A DNA stretch of 64,000 bases from Diplosphaera chodatii (GCA_032358165.1 JAALGY010000057.1:1674001-1738000); one strand, 5' to 3'. Shown: positions 1 to 12,600, counted from the first letter of the stretch. Translations and numbers: made by a program. Notes: generated by a model not told the origin, from the sequence alone.

Positions 1-1414
1 GTCGCCAGACGGCAGCAGAGTGGCCTATTCAGACGCCCAGCAGCTGCGAGTGTTCGATGTCACGTGCCAGCGGCCAGCACCACATGGCGATGGCAGCGAC
101 GACAGCAGGCAGGAGGTGAACGTCCGGCGGCGACTGCTGCCAGACGGCACACAGCCAGCGCACCAGCTGCACTTTGCGCCTGATGGCCGGCTGCTGGCGT
201 CTGCTGCCGACGGGCGCCTCAGCATCCTCGACCTGGACGCCGATTCGATGCTGCTCGCCAGCTTCGGCCAGCCGACACACAGCGGTGCCGGGAGTGGCGC
301 CAGCGCCGTGGTTGCTGGCGCAGGCGGGCGCAGGGACAGCACAGCCCGGGAGCAGTTGCAGCCGGCGGCAGCAGCGCTCACAGCCACTGGCAGCGGTGGC
401 GGCTGGGCGGCGGCCGCTGCTGGCAGCCAGGTGGGTCAACATTTTCGAGGCAGGGATGGAAGGGTCACTGTATAGACGGTTTCGAATGCAGGGCAACGTG
501 GACAGACAGCAGGCTGGAACGCAGTTGTGCACATCAATACGTTCAGATCGACATTGGCTGCGCTGTTGACTGGTGTAGGTCCACCTGTTCAGCCTTGCGG
601 ATCTTGCATACCGGGGAAGGCTGCTGGTGCCAGGCGATGCGGTTACAGCGCTGGCCTTCACGCCGGACGGGGCGCAGCTGGCGGTTGCAACAGCCAGCAA
701 GGCGGTGCACGTGTTTGATGTGGCCAGCCGCACGCCGGCCGCTTGGATGGCGGCAAACGGGGCGTCACTGCAGGCCAGCCTGGACAAGGTGCCCGGCCCC
801 ATCCTGGGCCTGTCCTTCGACCCCACACCCGAGGTGCGCATCGCTTGGACGTGTCACCTGCTGGGTTCTTGTCCGTTTGGGGAGCTGAGGAGCACACCTC
901 ACAGTGAGCCCTGTCATCATGCTGAGTACGCTCCGAGCAATGTGATGATGTGCTCGCCTGGTTGCACAGACGGCGGCGCTGCTGATTGCGATGCCGCACG
1001 CCTTCTGCTATGTGGATCTGTCGAAGGACCTGGGCGGCAGCGGCCGCAAGCGGCGGCGAAAGGCGGCGTACGTGCAGCCGGAGGATGCCGCTTTGCACGC
1101 CGCCAACGTGAGCAGCATGTGCCCCTGCCCCACCAGCTGGGCCCCGTGTAGGGGGTCTCAGTAGCGCGCTGACATGTCTGCGGGATGTTGGCGCTCGTAG
1201 GAATGCTGGCAGTTCCCATCGATCTGCAGTAGGCCTGTTGACTATGTGTGATGGCGGCTGGCAGGTGGACAACTTCAAGGCAGCCAAGCTAGGCAACCCA
1301 TGCCTGCTGCTGAAGCACACGGCGCCTTCCACCGTTGTGCTGCTCGAGCACGACTGGACGGATGTGTGGGCAGCGCTGCCGGCACCCATGTACCGCCATC
1401 GCTATGGAACCTGA
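1..1414 (+). CDS. UTP4: UTP4/Cirhin-like WD40 protein, C-terminal part (5' end outside window)
   Basis: UTP4 is a WD40 subunit of the t-UTP/UtpA complex of the small-subunit processome; it works in the nucleolus on 35S pre-rRNA transcription and 18S processing. Visible exons are 1-430, 579-833, 970-1107 and 1265-1414, joined by GT-AG introns in phase 0. The sequence shows WD-type blades (SPDGSRVAYSDAQQLRVFDV at the left edge, ALAFTPDGAQLAVATASKAV in exon 2), a low-complexity Ala/Gly stretch near 300-430, a basic GRKRRRK patch in exon 3, and the family ending WTDVWAALPAPMYRHRYGT before TGA at 1412-1414. That tail, a Trp followed by a P-x-YRHRYG motif, is typical of Cirhin/UTP4 and decides the name. 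The N-terminal propeller lies outside the window. No TGTAA signal was found downstream. Confidence 0.82.
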
Positions 1415-2101
1415 CGACAGCCTTTTGCACTTGCGTGCATGGCGCCGCCTGTCCGCTGACAGGCAGTAACACAGAGCAATTTTGCAGCCAACCTCGCTGC
1501 GGCAGGATACTCAAAGTTGTGTGGTCTGAGGGCGTGTGACACTTTTAAACACTACTGTTACGAAACATATGATGATGTCACCTTTGCCGGCTATGCTTGG
1601 TGAGTAATTGCCAGGTACACGCCTGGTATGCCTCACTGGCTGCTGCAGATGCATGCATGATCTCATCAGTACACTGGCATGTACCGCCGCCGCAGCTCAA
1701 AACATGTGAGCCGTATGTCTTGTGCATCGTAGCGCTTGCTTGCTTCATCACTGTATATGTGAGGCAGCTGAATTCTGGTATATCGTGCAGGCCAGGAACT
1801 CTTGGTCCCAGCAATTCTTGTCGCATCTCGACAGCATGCCATGCATGGGCGGTGCCTTTCGCATGCCGTGCGCTTGAGCAGTCGTGCAGGTATGTGTTTA
1901 CAGGTCAGGATGAGCTCACAGTATCAGGACCTCATAGAGCTTACAGCGCTATGTTTGTGACGCATTCAAGCATACCGCTGAACACGCACGCACCGATGCC
2001 ATTACTGCAGCCACGCCTGGACAGAAACCCTGCCTTGGCCCTGTCGATGAGCATGTTGCAACGCAGATTCCAACTACGTTTGACTGACATGTGTGATTCT
2101 C
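1415..2101. other. Intergenic region between UTP4 and the TsaE gene
   Basis: It holds the UTP4 3' flank and the TsaE upstream region. A 212-codon open frame (1597-2235 +) crosses it but shows no conserved motif, is rich in Cys and His, and overlaps the TsaE first exon in another frame. I see no supported gene. Confidence 0.5.
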
Positions 2102-3184
2102 ATGCCGTTTTCAGGGCTCTGCAGCACGCGTGCACTTGTTGCCACCAGCAGGCTGCAAGTCCGCACCGCCGCCAGGCTGTCCACAGAGAACGAGCATCTG
2201 CAGCGACGGCGGACCCGTCTGCTTGCGCCCACTGAGGGCCACACACAGCGCCTGGCACAGCTGCTAGCTGCAGATATAAGGCAGGGCGACTGCATCTGCC
2301 TCCACGGAGACGTGGGGACCGGAAAAAGCTTCTTCAGGTGACCTGCACAAAACTGCCCACCGCGGCATGAGGCTCAGGTTGTAAGCGCTCGTGGTATGCG
2401 CTGCCCTGCACGTGTCTCACTGTGTTGTGTATGCCGCAGTCGTGAGTACATTCGTGCGGCATACGAGGACCCGGATCTACCGGTGCCGTCACCGACGTAC
2501 CTCTTGCAGAACATCTACGATGATGTGGAAGGTGCTGGCACTCGTGCGTCCACACTTGATCATTCAGGATCAGTTGGTGGTCGGCAGACGTTCGCGATGA
2601 CACCAGAAATGGTGCATGTCACCATGCAAACGAAGAGCCTTCACCATCGGCAATGTGGTGCGCAGGGCCGCCCATCCACCACTTCGACCTGTACCGGCTG
2701 AGCGGACCCCTCGACCTGCAGCGCATAGGCTGGTCGCAGTCGCTGCAGTCGGGTGTTTGCCTGGTGGAGTGGCCAGGCGTTTTGGGCGACCTCCTGCCCG
2801 AGCAGCGCCTGGACGTCTGCATCAGCATTGCTCCCAAGGTGACGTCGAAGGGCTGGTGCATGCGACAGCCAACGTCGTGTATTCCACTTTCAGTGGTCAA
2901 ACGCTGCTAGACGTCATGCTGAGCTCGCTGTGTCGCAGCAGTGGCTGAGGCTGGTGGCACTTGCTGTAGCTGGCGGCGCTTTAGTGTTGCAGGCTGATGC
3001 CTCGGAGCAGCAGGTCGTAGCTGACAGCACATCAGCTTCAGAACGGGGAGATGGCGACGAGTTTGAGGACACACACCCGCGCGTCATCGGCCTGGAGTAC
3101 AGCAGCGGCTGGTTGGAGCGCATAATGCACATCATGCGCAGCCTGAACGAGGATCCAGCACTGCGGTGGGGCCAGCTGCCCTGA
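2102..3184 (+). CDS. TSAE: TsaE/YjeE-type tRNA threonylcarbamoyladenosine biosynthesis ATPase
   Basis: TsaE is the small P-loop ATPase that helps the TsaC/TsaB/TsaD-type machinery make t6A37 in tRNAs reading ANN codons; in eukaryotes bacterial-type TsaE proteins are organellar. Exons are 2102-2337, 2440-2531, 2666-2838 and 2939-3184, total 248 aa. Motifs: EGHTQRLAQLLA, Walker A GDVGTGKS (Ser where most have Thr), SPTYLLQNIYDD, then HHFDLYRL and VEWPGVLGDLLPEQRLDV, all in family order. The first 30 residues after ATG 2102 are rich in Ser, Arg and Ala (TRALVATSRLQVRTAARLS) and look like a transit peptide, which supports this start. The C-terminal exon is longer and more acidic than bacterial TsaE and ends at TGA 3182-3184. 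Confidence 0.85.
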
Positions 3185-3959
3185 CCAGTACCGAAAATGC
3201 GGTGTACGTATGCTACGTGGGTCCTGACGGCGCCTCTGACTCGAGCATCTGCTCTTTTACAGATCAGTGCCATAGGAGACTTGTCAACTCAATTGGTTTG
3301 CATTGCTGCTGATCGGCATCGTTGAGATGTATACTACCAAATGTATGAGCCAGTTGCAAGGCGCTAGCCAGTGCTGGGCTGCTACAAGTCCTCTGAAAGC
3401 ACACCTGCAAAATGCCATCAAGCTGAACACGACATACAACTCTACTCCTGCCAGAACTGGTTCACTGCACTACCATAATCATACCGCTAGCTTCTCAACA
3501 ATGCAACGCTCGGGATGGGGACGATGGCGAGTGCACCAAAATCACGAGGGCAAGAGCAGGCCAGCAGCGCCAGCCTGCCTGCGGAACAAAAATGACACAA
3601 CACAACAATAGTGGATACAAGCTCATACTTATGTCACGGCTTCTGATACGCCGTTTGTCGGTCCGGCTGACCCAGCAGACATCGCAACCATGCTGGCGAC
3701 CCCGCCGCCTTTGCATGCTTATGCTCGGGCAATCGGCTGCTCGCTCCAGCGGCAGCGGCTGATCCCACAGCTCCTGGCTTGAGGGCCGGCAAGTGCCCCG
3801 TTACTGCACAGCCAGTGCCTCCCTGTATCGCTTCTGCAAGTTATCTGGGACGCTCTGTACTGGCTCTTCAGCCCTTCTTCACAGTTGGCTTTGGTTTTGT
3901 TGCACATTTGCCGCCGCATGCCTATAAGCAACACGAAAAGGCATACAGTGAGACAAAAG
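3185..3959. other. Tail-to-tail region between the TsaE and cellulase genes
   Basis: Presumably holds both 3' untranslated regions. Open frames here are short with no conserved motif. It is AT-richer than the coding segments. No gene is supported. Confidence 0.5.
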
Positions 3960-6900
3960 CTAGAGTTGTTCAATGCTCGTGTAAACAGTTGCTGACTGCA
4001 GCATAGAGCAACTGGACAGTATGGTGTGGGCGATCACCTTAGGCAGCACCCGTGCAGCCGTTGCCACCTGTTGTAGGGTAGGTGAGAAGCAACCTGTCAG
4101 GTCCTGAAAGCCGCGTCTGCTGTTGGAGCACTCGGGTTGTGCATTGTGCAGCTTCAAGCCACATAATTTGATGTAACTGCACTAAAAGGATCGTGACTGT
4201 TGGCCAAGTGGCGGCTCACCTTCTTCGGAGGAGGGGGCTTCTTCTTAGGGGGAGGGGGCGGCTTCTTCTTTGGCGGAGGGGGCGGTTTCTTCTTCGCCAC
4301 GACCGGCGCCGCCACCTTCTGCAGCCCAGGAATTGACCAAAGCGTAAGTGCTTCTGCTTTCAAAGATTGCAGAGATGCTGTTCCGAGTATGCATCGGACG
4401 ACACCATGAGGGCGTCCTCACAGGCGGTGGCGGCGGCCGCTTTGGCGGTGCTGTCGGTGCCGACATTGGTGCCTTTGTAGGAGACACTGCTGGTGCTGTT
4501 GGTACGGCGGTGGGCAGGACAGTCGGAGGGGGCGGCACTGCTGCTGGCCACACGCTGGGCGGGGGTTCATTGCTGGGCGGGGGTTCGTCACTCGACGGGA
4601 CTGGAAAACCTACCTCTTTGTCCTGCGGCAGGCGCCGGGGGTCCGGGTCGGAGGAGCTGTTCTGCCAGCGGCTCGTGATGCAGCTCGGGCATGGCAAGTC
4701 AGCTTGTGCTGGTAACTATTTCAAGGGATCTCGCCAGTGACTAGCTTTGTGAGGTATCTCACCGCGGGTGATGTTGGCTTGGGCACATAGCCAGGGCGGT
4801 ACTGCGCATAGAAAGGCTGCAGGTCGAGGGTCTCCAGGTAGTCCATCTTGGGCCACTGGATCGTCAGCCATGAGTCATCGACCTGCAAACGCAAAGTGGC
4901 GAGATATACAGTGAGGGCGGCAGCTTGGCTATCGAGTGCAGCAAGCTCGTGTGTTTGTGCTGGCAGGGAACATCAGCACGGCATAGTAAAGGATGTACAG
5001 GCAGGCACATGCCCCAGCTAGGGGGGACTCACCATGCCGCCGGTGTCCCCGCTGTTGGCTTGCCAGCACCACCAGAACCAGGATGTAATTGGCGCATGGC
5101 CACCGTCGTTGCCATTGCTGATGCCCTTCAGGTAGTTGGCGTACTGCAGGCAGCACACCGACCACCCTGAAGGTCCAGCTTGCACATGTACTGAGCTCTG
5201 TGCCTGTGACCATCTCGCCATGACCACATAACGCCAGCCGTGCTCACCTGCGGCATCATCTGCAGGTCCCTCGCATCGGTGAGCTTGGTGCCGAACTCGC
5301 CGACGACGATGGGGAATGTCTTGCAGGTGCCGGCGGCGTTGCAGAAGCCGCCCTTGTTGAGGTAGCCGTGTGCCAGCGTCAGCCGCGTGTTCAGGCTGGC
5401 GCCCGAGTAGGCCACGGCCGCATTTGTGATCGTGGGCGGGTAGACATGCGGCGATATCACCACCTTGTTCCTGCAAGATTTGACATTTGTTGATCTTGAG
5501 TGATGCGATGTGAAATTGGGGGAGTATGCTTGCTTTGAGAGATGCATATCGCACAGCGCTACGAGACTCATCAGCTGAAAGGTCGCAGAGCGGGGCCGCG
5601 CTGCTTACAAATATGGCTTGGTCAGCAGCGTGTTGAAGAAGCCGATGGGGCTGGCGCTGGATCCGGCGGGGAATCTGGCAGGGTCGGTGTTGAAGCCGTC
5701 ACCCCAATTGGCGCTGATTGACCCCTGGCCACAACCCTGCAGTGCATCAAAGCAGTGCTGTCCAGACGCAGCTTTTTGAAGTACTGAAAAGGCAATCCAA
5801 TAGACAGCGCACAAGCTGTGATGTTGGAATGCTGGAGGACACACATAGAAAAACCAAGGACACCAGTGACAGTGCACACAAACGAGGGCACACCTCGACG
5901 AAGTACACCGCGCCAGGGTTGATCCTGTAGCCCTGGTCCATCATCTTGATGTAGTAATCTTGCATGCCCCACTTGCCGCCAGAGCCCACCCATGGGATGC
6001 CACGACTGCGGCGCAAACGAATTTCTGCTTAGGCAAACGTCTCGTCGGGCCAGCTAATGGAGCTGCTCATGTACACATCACTAAGTGTAGTACTCAACGG
6101 GAAGACTGTCACCTGTCGGGCTCGTTCAGGATGTCGTACATCACAAACTTCTTAGACACTGGGTCTGCGTTGATGGCGGTCATGACGCGGCCCCAGCCGG
6201 TCATCCACTCGGTGGTGCTGTCAACGGCGGTGCCGTCGCTGTTCAAGTGGTTGTCGATCAGGATGTACCAGCCTGCACGCAAGTGAACCCATGCTGTTGC
6301 TGGCAGCACTGTACCGCAGAGCCTGTACACGCCAGATGTACACACGACTGGATGCATGGTGCCTGCACACGTAAGCGAGCTGACTGTGCTACATACGCAC
6401 CGTTGCGCGCCAAGAAGTTGACGAACCACAGAAAGCGGTTGAATGTCGAGTCGTTCGGCATCGCTGAGTTGCAGAAGCCCGCTGTCTGACCTGGCTCATA
6501 GCCCTCCTTCACTGGGATTGCTGCAGACGGGGACAACCAGGCTTGTGAGCAGAAGCCACCAACGCGGGGTGTTTGTAGGCGAGATGGCAATCGCTGTTGC
6601 CACGGTCAGAACTTGAGGCCCTCGGACATGTATGGGGCACTGGATGTGACCGTGCAGGTTGTGTCAGGAGGCGCAGCTGTCCTCGGGTGGAAAAGGCTCA
6701 CCGGGAGTAGAGATGCCGGGCCGGGTGGTGGCGGCCAGCAGCGAGGCGTCCGACGTGGTCTGGCACGCCCCATAGAAGTTGCGGGGCGCCGTCTTGAACA
6801 GGCTGGTGAACGAGAACGGCACGCGGATGGCATTGAAGCCCAGCAGCCGGTAGCGGCGCGTGATTGTGACCACATCCCGGGTGATGGACTGGTCGCCCTG

Positions 6901-8952
6901 TTGTCAGGTGGCAGGTTGCAGGTCACAAAATGCTGTGATACTTCATGTCACCAAACCTTCCGAAGCAGACAATCGAGGCAGCAGCATCAAGGCCTGCAAC
7001 ATGTTGTGACTACAACCCCTGCTCAACTTGTGCCAGTGTGGTGCATGTGATCCCAGGCCCAGGGTGCGCACCTGCCAGATGCCATCTGGCGCGGTGTTGC
7101 CGTTCTCGAAGCCGAAGACATTGATGCCGCGCAGCTGCACCTCGTTGCCGTCCACGCCGATGAGCCTGGTGCCGGACACCGACACCGCCTGCCTGGCGAC
7201 GGTGGGCGTGCCGGGCACCTGGTACCTGCAGCCAGCAGAGTGCACGGCCTCATCAGCAGGAGCACGCAAATCCATGTCGAGCAGCACGACAAGCCAACTG
7301 CACATGCGAGGACAGGCTCAGGCATGTCAGGCATCGCGGAGGAGGCTCTCACGGTGGCGCGGGCGGGGGGGAGGGCGGCGCCGGGGGCGCGGGCGCGGGT
7401 GGCGGCGGCCGCTTCTGCGGCGGGGGGTTGGGCGGGCTGGGGGGGCTGGGCGGGGGAGGGGGGCGCGGGGGGCCGCCGGGCGTGGTGCCGCTCCACACGG
7501 TGGAGATGGCGCACGCCTGGTTGTTGACCTTGACGCTGGTGGGCGTGAAGCTGGCCAGGGCGCCGGACGAGGAGGTCTGCTGCCAGCCCACGTTCACGGG
7601 GCTGCCGCCGCCGTTGGGCTGCAGCACCTGCCAGCTGGCGCTGGCCCTGCCTGCACAGCGGCGGCAGCGCAGCGTCGATGCATGCTTGAGGTTTCGTGGG
7701 GCGTACGCCAGCGCACGCAAACAGCAGATGGTCAGCTTGCTTAATGCCGAAAGCATATGTATGCGCACCTGTCACGACGCGGTTGGCATATGTGACGGTG
7801 TCGATGTTGTAGGCGCCCGATGCGCCCGTCAACGTCGGTGATCCGACTGACAGCGTCCACGGCGTCAGAATGGCTGCGGTTCCCCTGCAGAGAAGCTTTC
7901 AAGTGTGGTCATGCCAAATGTCCGCTGTCACCTGGCATGAAATGTGCGTGGCGCGCCAGCTGTGTTGATATGGAGTGATGGCTGGGTATGCACCACATGC
8001 CGCGCTCACCAGTTCTTGATGAAGTAGGCCACTGAGTTGCAGTAGCCCGCGCCGCACTGCCACGGATTGCCGTTCGTCTGCACCAGGACCTCGCAGGGCA
8101 CCGCCGCACCGGCGGTGGCAATGCGCGCCACTGCCAGCGGCTGCCCGATGTCGGCCGCCGTGCGGGTGGCTGCCACGCGTTGGTTCGCTCCTGGGTAGGG
8201 CAGCGGGCGGTTGGGCGACGTCGCCGCCCCGCCAAAGCCCACCTGCACCGGTGTCAGACATGCGGTGAAGATGCTGTTGTGACGCCATGTTACGAGTGCC
8301 CTAGCGCACCATGCCTGGAGCAACAACGGCACGACCGTGATCGGATGCCGCACGAACCCGGGTCAGAAGCGTGTGATGGCCTCACCACGCGCGCCGCCCG
8401 GTGTTGCATAACCACGACGCATGGTCGTCGCCAACGGGTGGCAAGTTGCATGAAGCACGCGAGCCTATTAACACGGTGCCACGCCCAGCCTGACGTGGTA
8501 GCTTGGTATGTGATGCTCGATGGATCCATCCGGACCTGAGCAAGCCGCACCCCCGCCGGGCACACTGCGACAACATGCGATTACCCAGCGCAGTTGCCCT
8601 GTGGTACACAGCGCCGAACCCTGACGGTACCCCAGCGATGCATAGACCACGGCAACGTCTCCATCAACAAGCATTAGCCACTCCCAGGGCGGGCGAAGCA
8701 CAGGGGACGCGGGCGTGTGCGGCCCTGCCGATTCAAACCGCGCACGTGGCCCTCGAACGCGCGCCCTACCACCGCTCAGAGGTGTCATGCACTGCGAGGC
8801 GCTCATGCGACAGCGTGTTTGCAGCTCACCGACTGAACAGTGGTGTGCGGTGCGTACAGCAGCGCCCGCCCCGCGCGCTCGACTGATGCGCCTGCGTCCG
8901 CCCCCGCCAGGCACAGGACCAGCAGCAGCGGCAGCGCTGCGCCGGTGTGCAT
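3960..8952 (-). CDS. Secreted glycoside hydrolase family 5 cellulase with N-terminal carbohydrate-binding-like domain and proline-rich linkers
   Basis: GH5 endoglucanases hydrolyse beta-1,4-glucan by a retaining mechanism with two Glu. Exons, high to low: 8952-8830, 8242-8010, 7884-7769, 7650-7353, 7225-7072, 6897-6702, 6520-6401, 6272-6113, 6005-5894, 5736-5609, 5470-5248, 5143-5033, 4882-4763, 4715-4422, 4318-4220, 4067-4038, 3995-3960; about 850 aa. The start ATG opens a clear signal peptide (MHTGAALPLLLVLCLAGADA). Next come a beta-sandwich-like domain of about 150 residues (CNSVAYFIKNWGTAAILTPW), perhaps a CBM2/CBM49-type module, then a PPPPSPPSPPNPPP linker. The GH5 barrel shows RGINVFGFENGN, acid/base Glu in YDILNEPDS, ISPHVYPP, nucleophile Glu in VVGEFGTKLTD and SWFWWCWQANSGDTGGMV. 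The tail is a second Pro/Ser/Thr linker and a (P)5KKK repeat. The last two exons (66 bases) fit phase and splice sites but have no family support. Confidence 0.85.
4220..4318 (-). repeat. Pro-Lys repeat block in the cellulase C-terminal tail
   Basis: This exon encodes three tandem runs of four or five Pro followed by two or three Lys, after an AAPVVAKKK start. At DNA level it is a G-rich run on the + strand (GGAGGGGG-CTTCTT units). It gives a strongly basic, extended tail, plausibly for binding an acidic cell-wall polymer; that role is inference. Confidence 0.75.
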
Positions 8953-9601
8953 CGCTGAAAGCTTAATCAACTGCGACCGAACACCGTGGCTGCGAGCCGC
9001 TGGATTGGCAGCTGCGCGCCGTCGCACCGCTGGCAGCACAGTTGTCACCAGCGAATATTATTTGCCGTAACTGGACTGGACTGACGGCCGGAGGCGCCTA
9101 CCTATTGAGCACTGCACCGTTTCTGTGTTTCAGATTGCTGTGACAAGCCGTGAAATGACAGAATGCATGGACGTAACTGTTACGGGGGGCGCGTCACGGA
9201 CGGGCTGATCTTGCCCCTGGCTGAATCGTACTGACTGTGCTACGACGCTGGGTGCGGGTGTGCAGGGCTGGGACAGACTGGCAAACAGAGAGGCCCACGG
9301 CAGACGGGAAGCTGTTGATCGGAGACCTTACAAAAGTTCCATGACATTGTGCGGCAAGTCCGCTGCGCAGCTGAAGACAAACCAAAACACTCAGTCGGCG
9401 ACCAAGTTTCGCTGCGCAGCCGTGACGCCAGCGGTGCACCCAGCCGCACACATTTGGGTGCACCGCCGTCTGCTGAAGACTTCAAGGTACGTGCCAGAAT
9501 GGCTAACTACGACAACGCATGAAATGGCCCCTCGGCGCAGGAATGAGATGTGCGGGCTGCACCCATCGCCGCCGTCGCAGCCGCCGCTGACCGCCGCCGC
9601 C
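8953..9601. other. Region between the cellulase start and the MUT9-like kinase end
   Basis: It combines the 3' flank of the kinase (with a minus-strand TGTAA at 9332-9328) and the upstream region of the cellulase. I found no conserved coding exon; open frames are shadows or lack motifs. Confidence 0.5.
9328..9332 (-). terminator. TGTAA polyadenylation signal for the MUT9-like kinase
   Basis: Minus-strand TGTAA about 270 bases after the kinase stop codon at 9602. TGTAA is the usual green-algal near-upstream polyadenylation element; use here is inferred from position only. Confidence 0.45.
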
Positions 9602-12600
9602 TCAGCTGACGGTGCGGCCGTAGGCCACCCCCGCAATGTACAGGTTCTTGGCCCACTTGTCCTTGACGTGGGTGCTGGGGAAGGCGGACGTGCGCAGCGT
9701 CTCCTGCGTCTCGTCCACGGGCCGCCGCCGCGGCACGCTGAGCACGAAGGCTGCCTGCACACACGATCACACGCCCCCATCGACGACGACTGGCTGCACC
9801 TAGGCAGGGACATTGTCAGCGGCGGGCGGACAGCCTGATCTGCCTCACTTGAGATCCCCCTTGCGGACCCTTGCGGGGGTCGGGGAGGAAGGGCATTAGG
9901 GGGGAGAAGGGGGCGGCACCTGGTCGGGGGTGGCTGCGCAGGCTGTGATGCGGAAGCCCGCGTCCCACCGCCGGTGGATGCCCTCGCTGGCGTACTGGAA
10001 GTCCAGCTCCACGCACTGCAGCCAGGTACACAGCCACAGATATAGTCCAAGCCATGTTGTGACCAGGACAGGTGCTGGAGCAGAGAATATTCTGCATGCA
10101 TGTACCAGATGAGGGAACATGCATGGTGTGAGCGTGAGCACGTCCTTGTCAGCAGGCGCAGGCAGGGGGCACACCTGGTCGATGTAGCCGGCGTTGCGGG
10201 ACATGACCACCGCCCACCGCGTGTGCGACGTCGCCATGCTGGTGACGTAGAAGCCCTCCTTCCACTTCTTGTTGATCCACTTGAAGGGGAAGGAGTCTGA
10301 GACCTGCAGGTTACAGGTGTCGCAGATGCGGTCAGACTTTGCTGTGGCATGATCCCATTGGAGGCTTAAAGCCCTGTCACTAACCTATACCTCACTGCAA
10401 GGACATGACGTTGCGGCGCACCTTATAGGACTGCTGGGTGTAGGGTGTGCCTTTGGACATAACGACCAGGGAGGAGCCGCTGTTGCTGCCGGCCATGGCG
10501 GTGATGTAGTACCCCTCCTCCCACTTCTCCATGATCCACTCCTTGGGCAGGAACTGGCAGCTGAGCTCGTACACCTGTTGCAGCATGACACTACCTGTTG
10601 GCAATCGTAGCAGAGTGGCAGCTTGTTTGTGCCAAACACTCTACAAGCAATTCCACCACCATGGACACCACCATGGACAGAAGCAGCTGGCTGATGTTTG
10701 CACATCGGTTTGGACATCCTCGTTTGACGATTGGGGAGTTGGTGCACCTGTGCGCTGAAGCCGGTGCCGGCGTCCATGATGAGCGCCCACAGCTCCTGGC
10801 AGCAGGCAACGCTGCTGATGAACAGGCCATCGTCGTTGCCCTTCTCCACGTGCTGCTCCACCCGGCTGTTGGCCACGTTGTAGTGGTACCTGCCACGTGC
10901 GCACCATGCAAATGCTCAGTCTGCAGGGCCTTGCAGGTCAGTGCAGCACCAGCACATCAGGCGAGAACAAGTGTGTCTTTGTTTGTCTTTGGCTTTTGCC
11001 AGGTGCTCACCGCTGCTTCATGGGCCGGTGCGCGTTGTACACGGTGATCCACTGCGTGGCCGGCAGCCCCAGCCGGATCTTCTTCTTGGGCGCCACATCC
11101 ATCGCATCATCGTCAATCGCCTCCCGCCCGCGCTTTTGGCCCACCTGCATACGACGGCAACCGTAGCATCAACCAACTGGCCGACAGATAGCCAGCGAGG
11201 TCCCCTTGTCAATGAGACTGTCCGGCAGTCTGCTTTGACGGGTGTCACAGATCTGGCCAGCACCGCATGACAATTGCCGGGGTTGCACGCGGTTTGGCAA
11301 ATGGCACGCCAGGCAGCACGGCGCACCTTGTTCTGGCCCTCTGTGAGGATGGGGCGCTGGGGGCTGGGGCCGCACAGCGGGTCGAACAGCGCCATGAACG
11401 CCTGGTACTTGGGCTCCTCGTCAAACTTCAGATTGACGACCGCCTCGGCAAACTGCAGGCCAAGGGTGTGCACGATTGGTGAAAAATTCGCACCAAAATG
11501 TGCACCATGGGGATTTGTTTGGTGAACATTATATCAACTCAACGTTACAGGCGCTGCTCAGCCGCCTGGCGTATTGCAGGCCAGCACACCTGCCGGAAGG
11601 CTGGCGGCGTGTAGCGGCACAGCAGCTCTGCAGACGTCGCCATCTTCTTTTTGCAGACGAGGAAGCCCTTGTTGTCGCCCTGCAGCAAGGCGGAGGAGTA
11701 GCATGACTCGGATGGACATGCACACCAGCAAGGTGAGATCTTGCAGGGCTGTGATGTACAGCAACCAGGTGGGGGGCAGCGGGCTTTGTGAGGCATGCTG
11801 TTACCGTGTAGCCCTGCCATGGGAGCCGCCCCTTCAGCAGGAACAGCAGGGTGTAGGCGAGCGACTCCAGGTCGTCGCGCCTGCTGGCTGTGCGGCCCAG
11901 GTGCGCATGCACGCTCGCATACCGCACCGTGCCCCTGCAGCCACCAGGTCACCCGGTCATCTCCACAACAGCGACATCACACCGCTATCAGACGACATTG
12001 CTTGCGTGAACCGCTAAGCGGCAGACCACATAAGAGTGCTGCCACACAGGGCCAACATGCGTGGGACCTCATACTGGCGGCTCAGGAAGGCTGCTCAAGA
12101 CCGGCGTACCTGAAAACGTCTGGCCGCTGATCATACTCGACATGCGTGCCGCAGATCGAGTCCCGCCACCTCGTTGCTGGAGAACAAACAGCATTACAAT
12201 CAGCAAGGCGGAGAGGAGCAGGCTGTCATCTGATGCGAGGCTGCATTTGATGATGCCTGATGACCTGGGTACATCCAGTGGCAGTGCAGAGTGCCAGCCT
12301 CAGAACACACAATGCCTCACCAAGGCCGAGGTCGACGAGCCACAGCTTCTTCTCTGTGGCGCTGCCCTGCTGGCCCAGGAGGAAGTTCTCAGGCTTCACA
12401 TCCCCGTGCACATACCTGCGGCACATAACAGGGTCACTGCTTCAACAAAGCCACAGCCAAAGATCACCACGCCAACATGCTGCAGAGTGTCCTGATCAGA
12501 TCCTCAAGAAACAACAGCTAGGCTGCTGTTCAATTGTCCATGCGCCAAAGCATGTTGAGCAGCGGGCGCACCCCTTGGCGTGCAGCTTCTCCAGGATGGC

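Noticed and set aside
1597..2235. 212-codon plus-strand open frame between UTP4 and TsaE
   Set aside because: Cys/His-rich, no conserved motif, overlaps the TsaE first exon in another frame.
4200..4740. Plus-strand Gly-rich frames that look like a glycine-rich wall protein
   Set aside because: Reverse complement of the Pro-rich and Pro-Lys exons of the cellulase, whose frame joins the GH5 domain.
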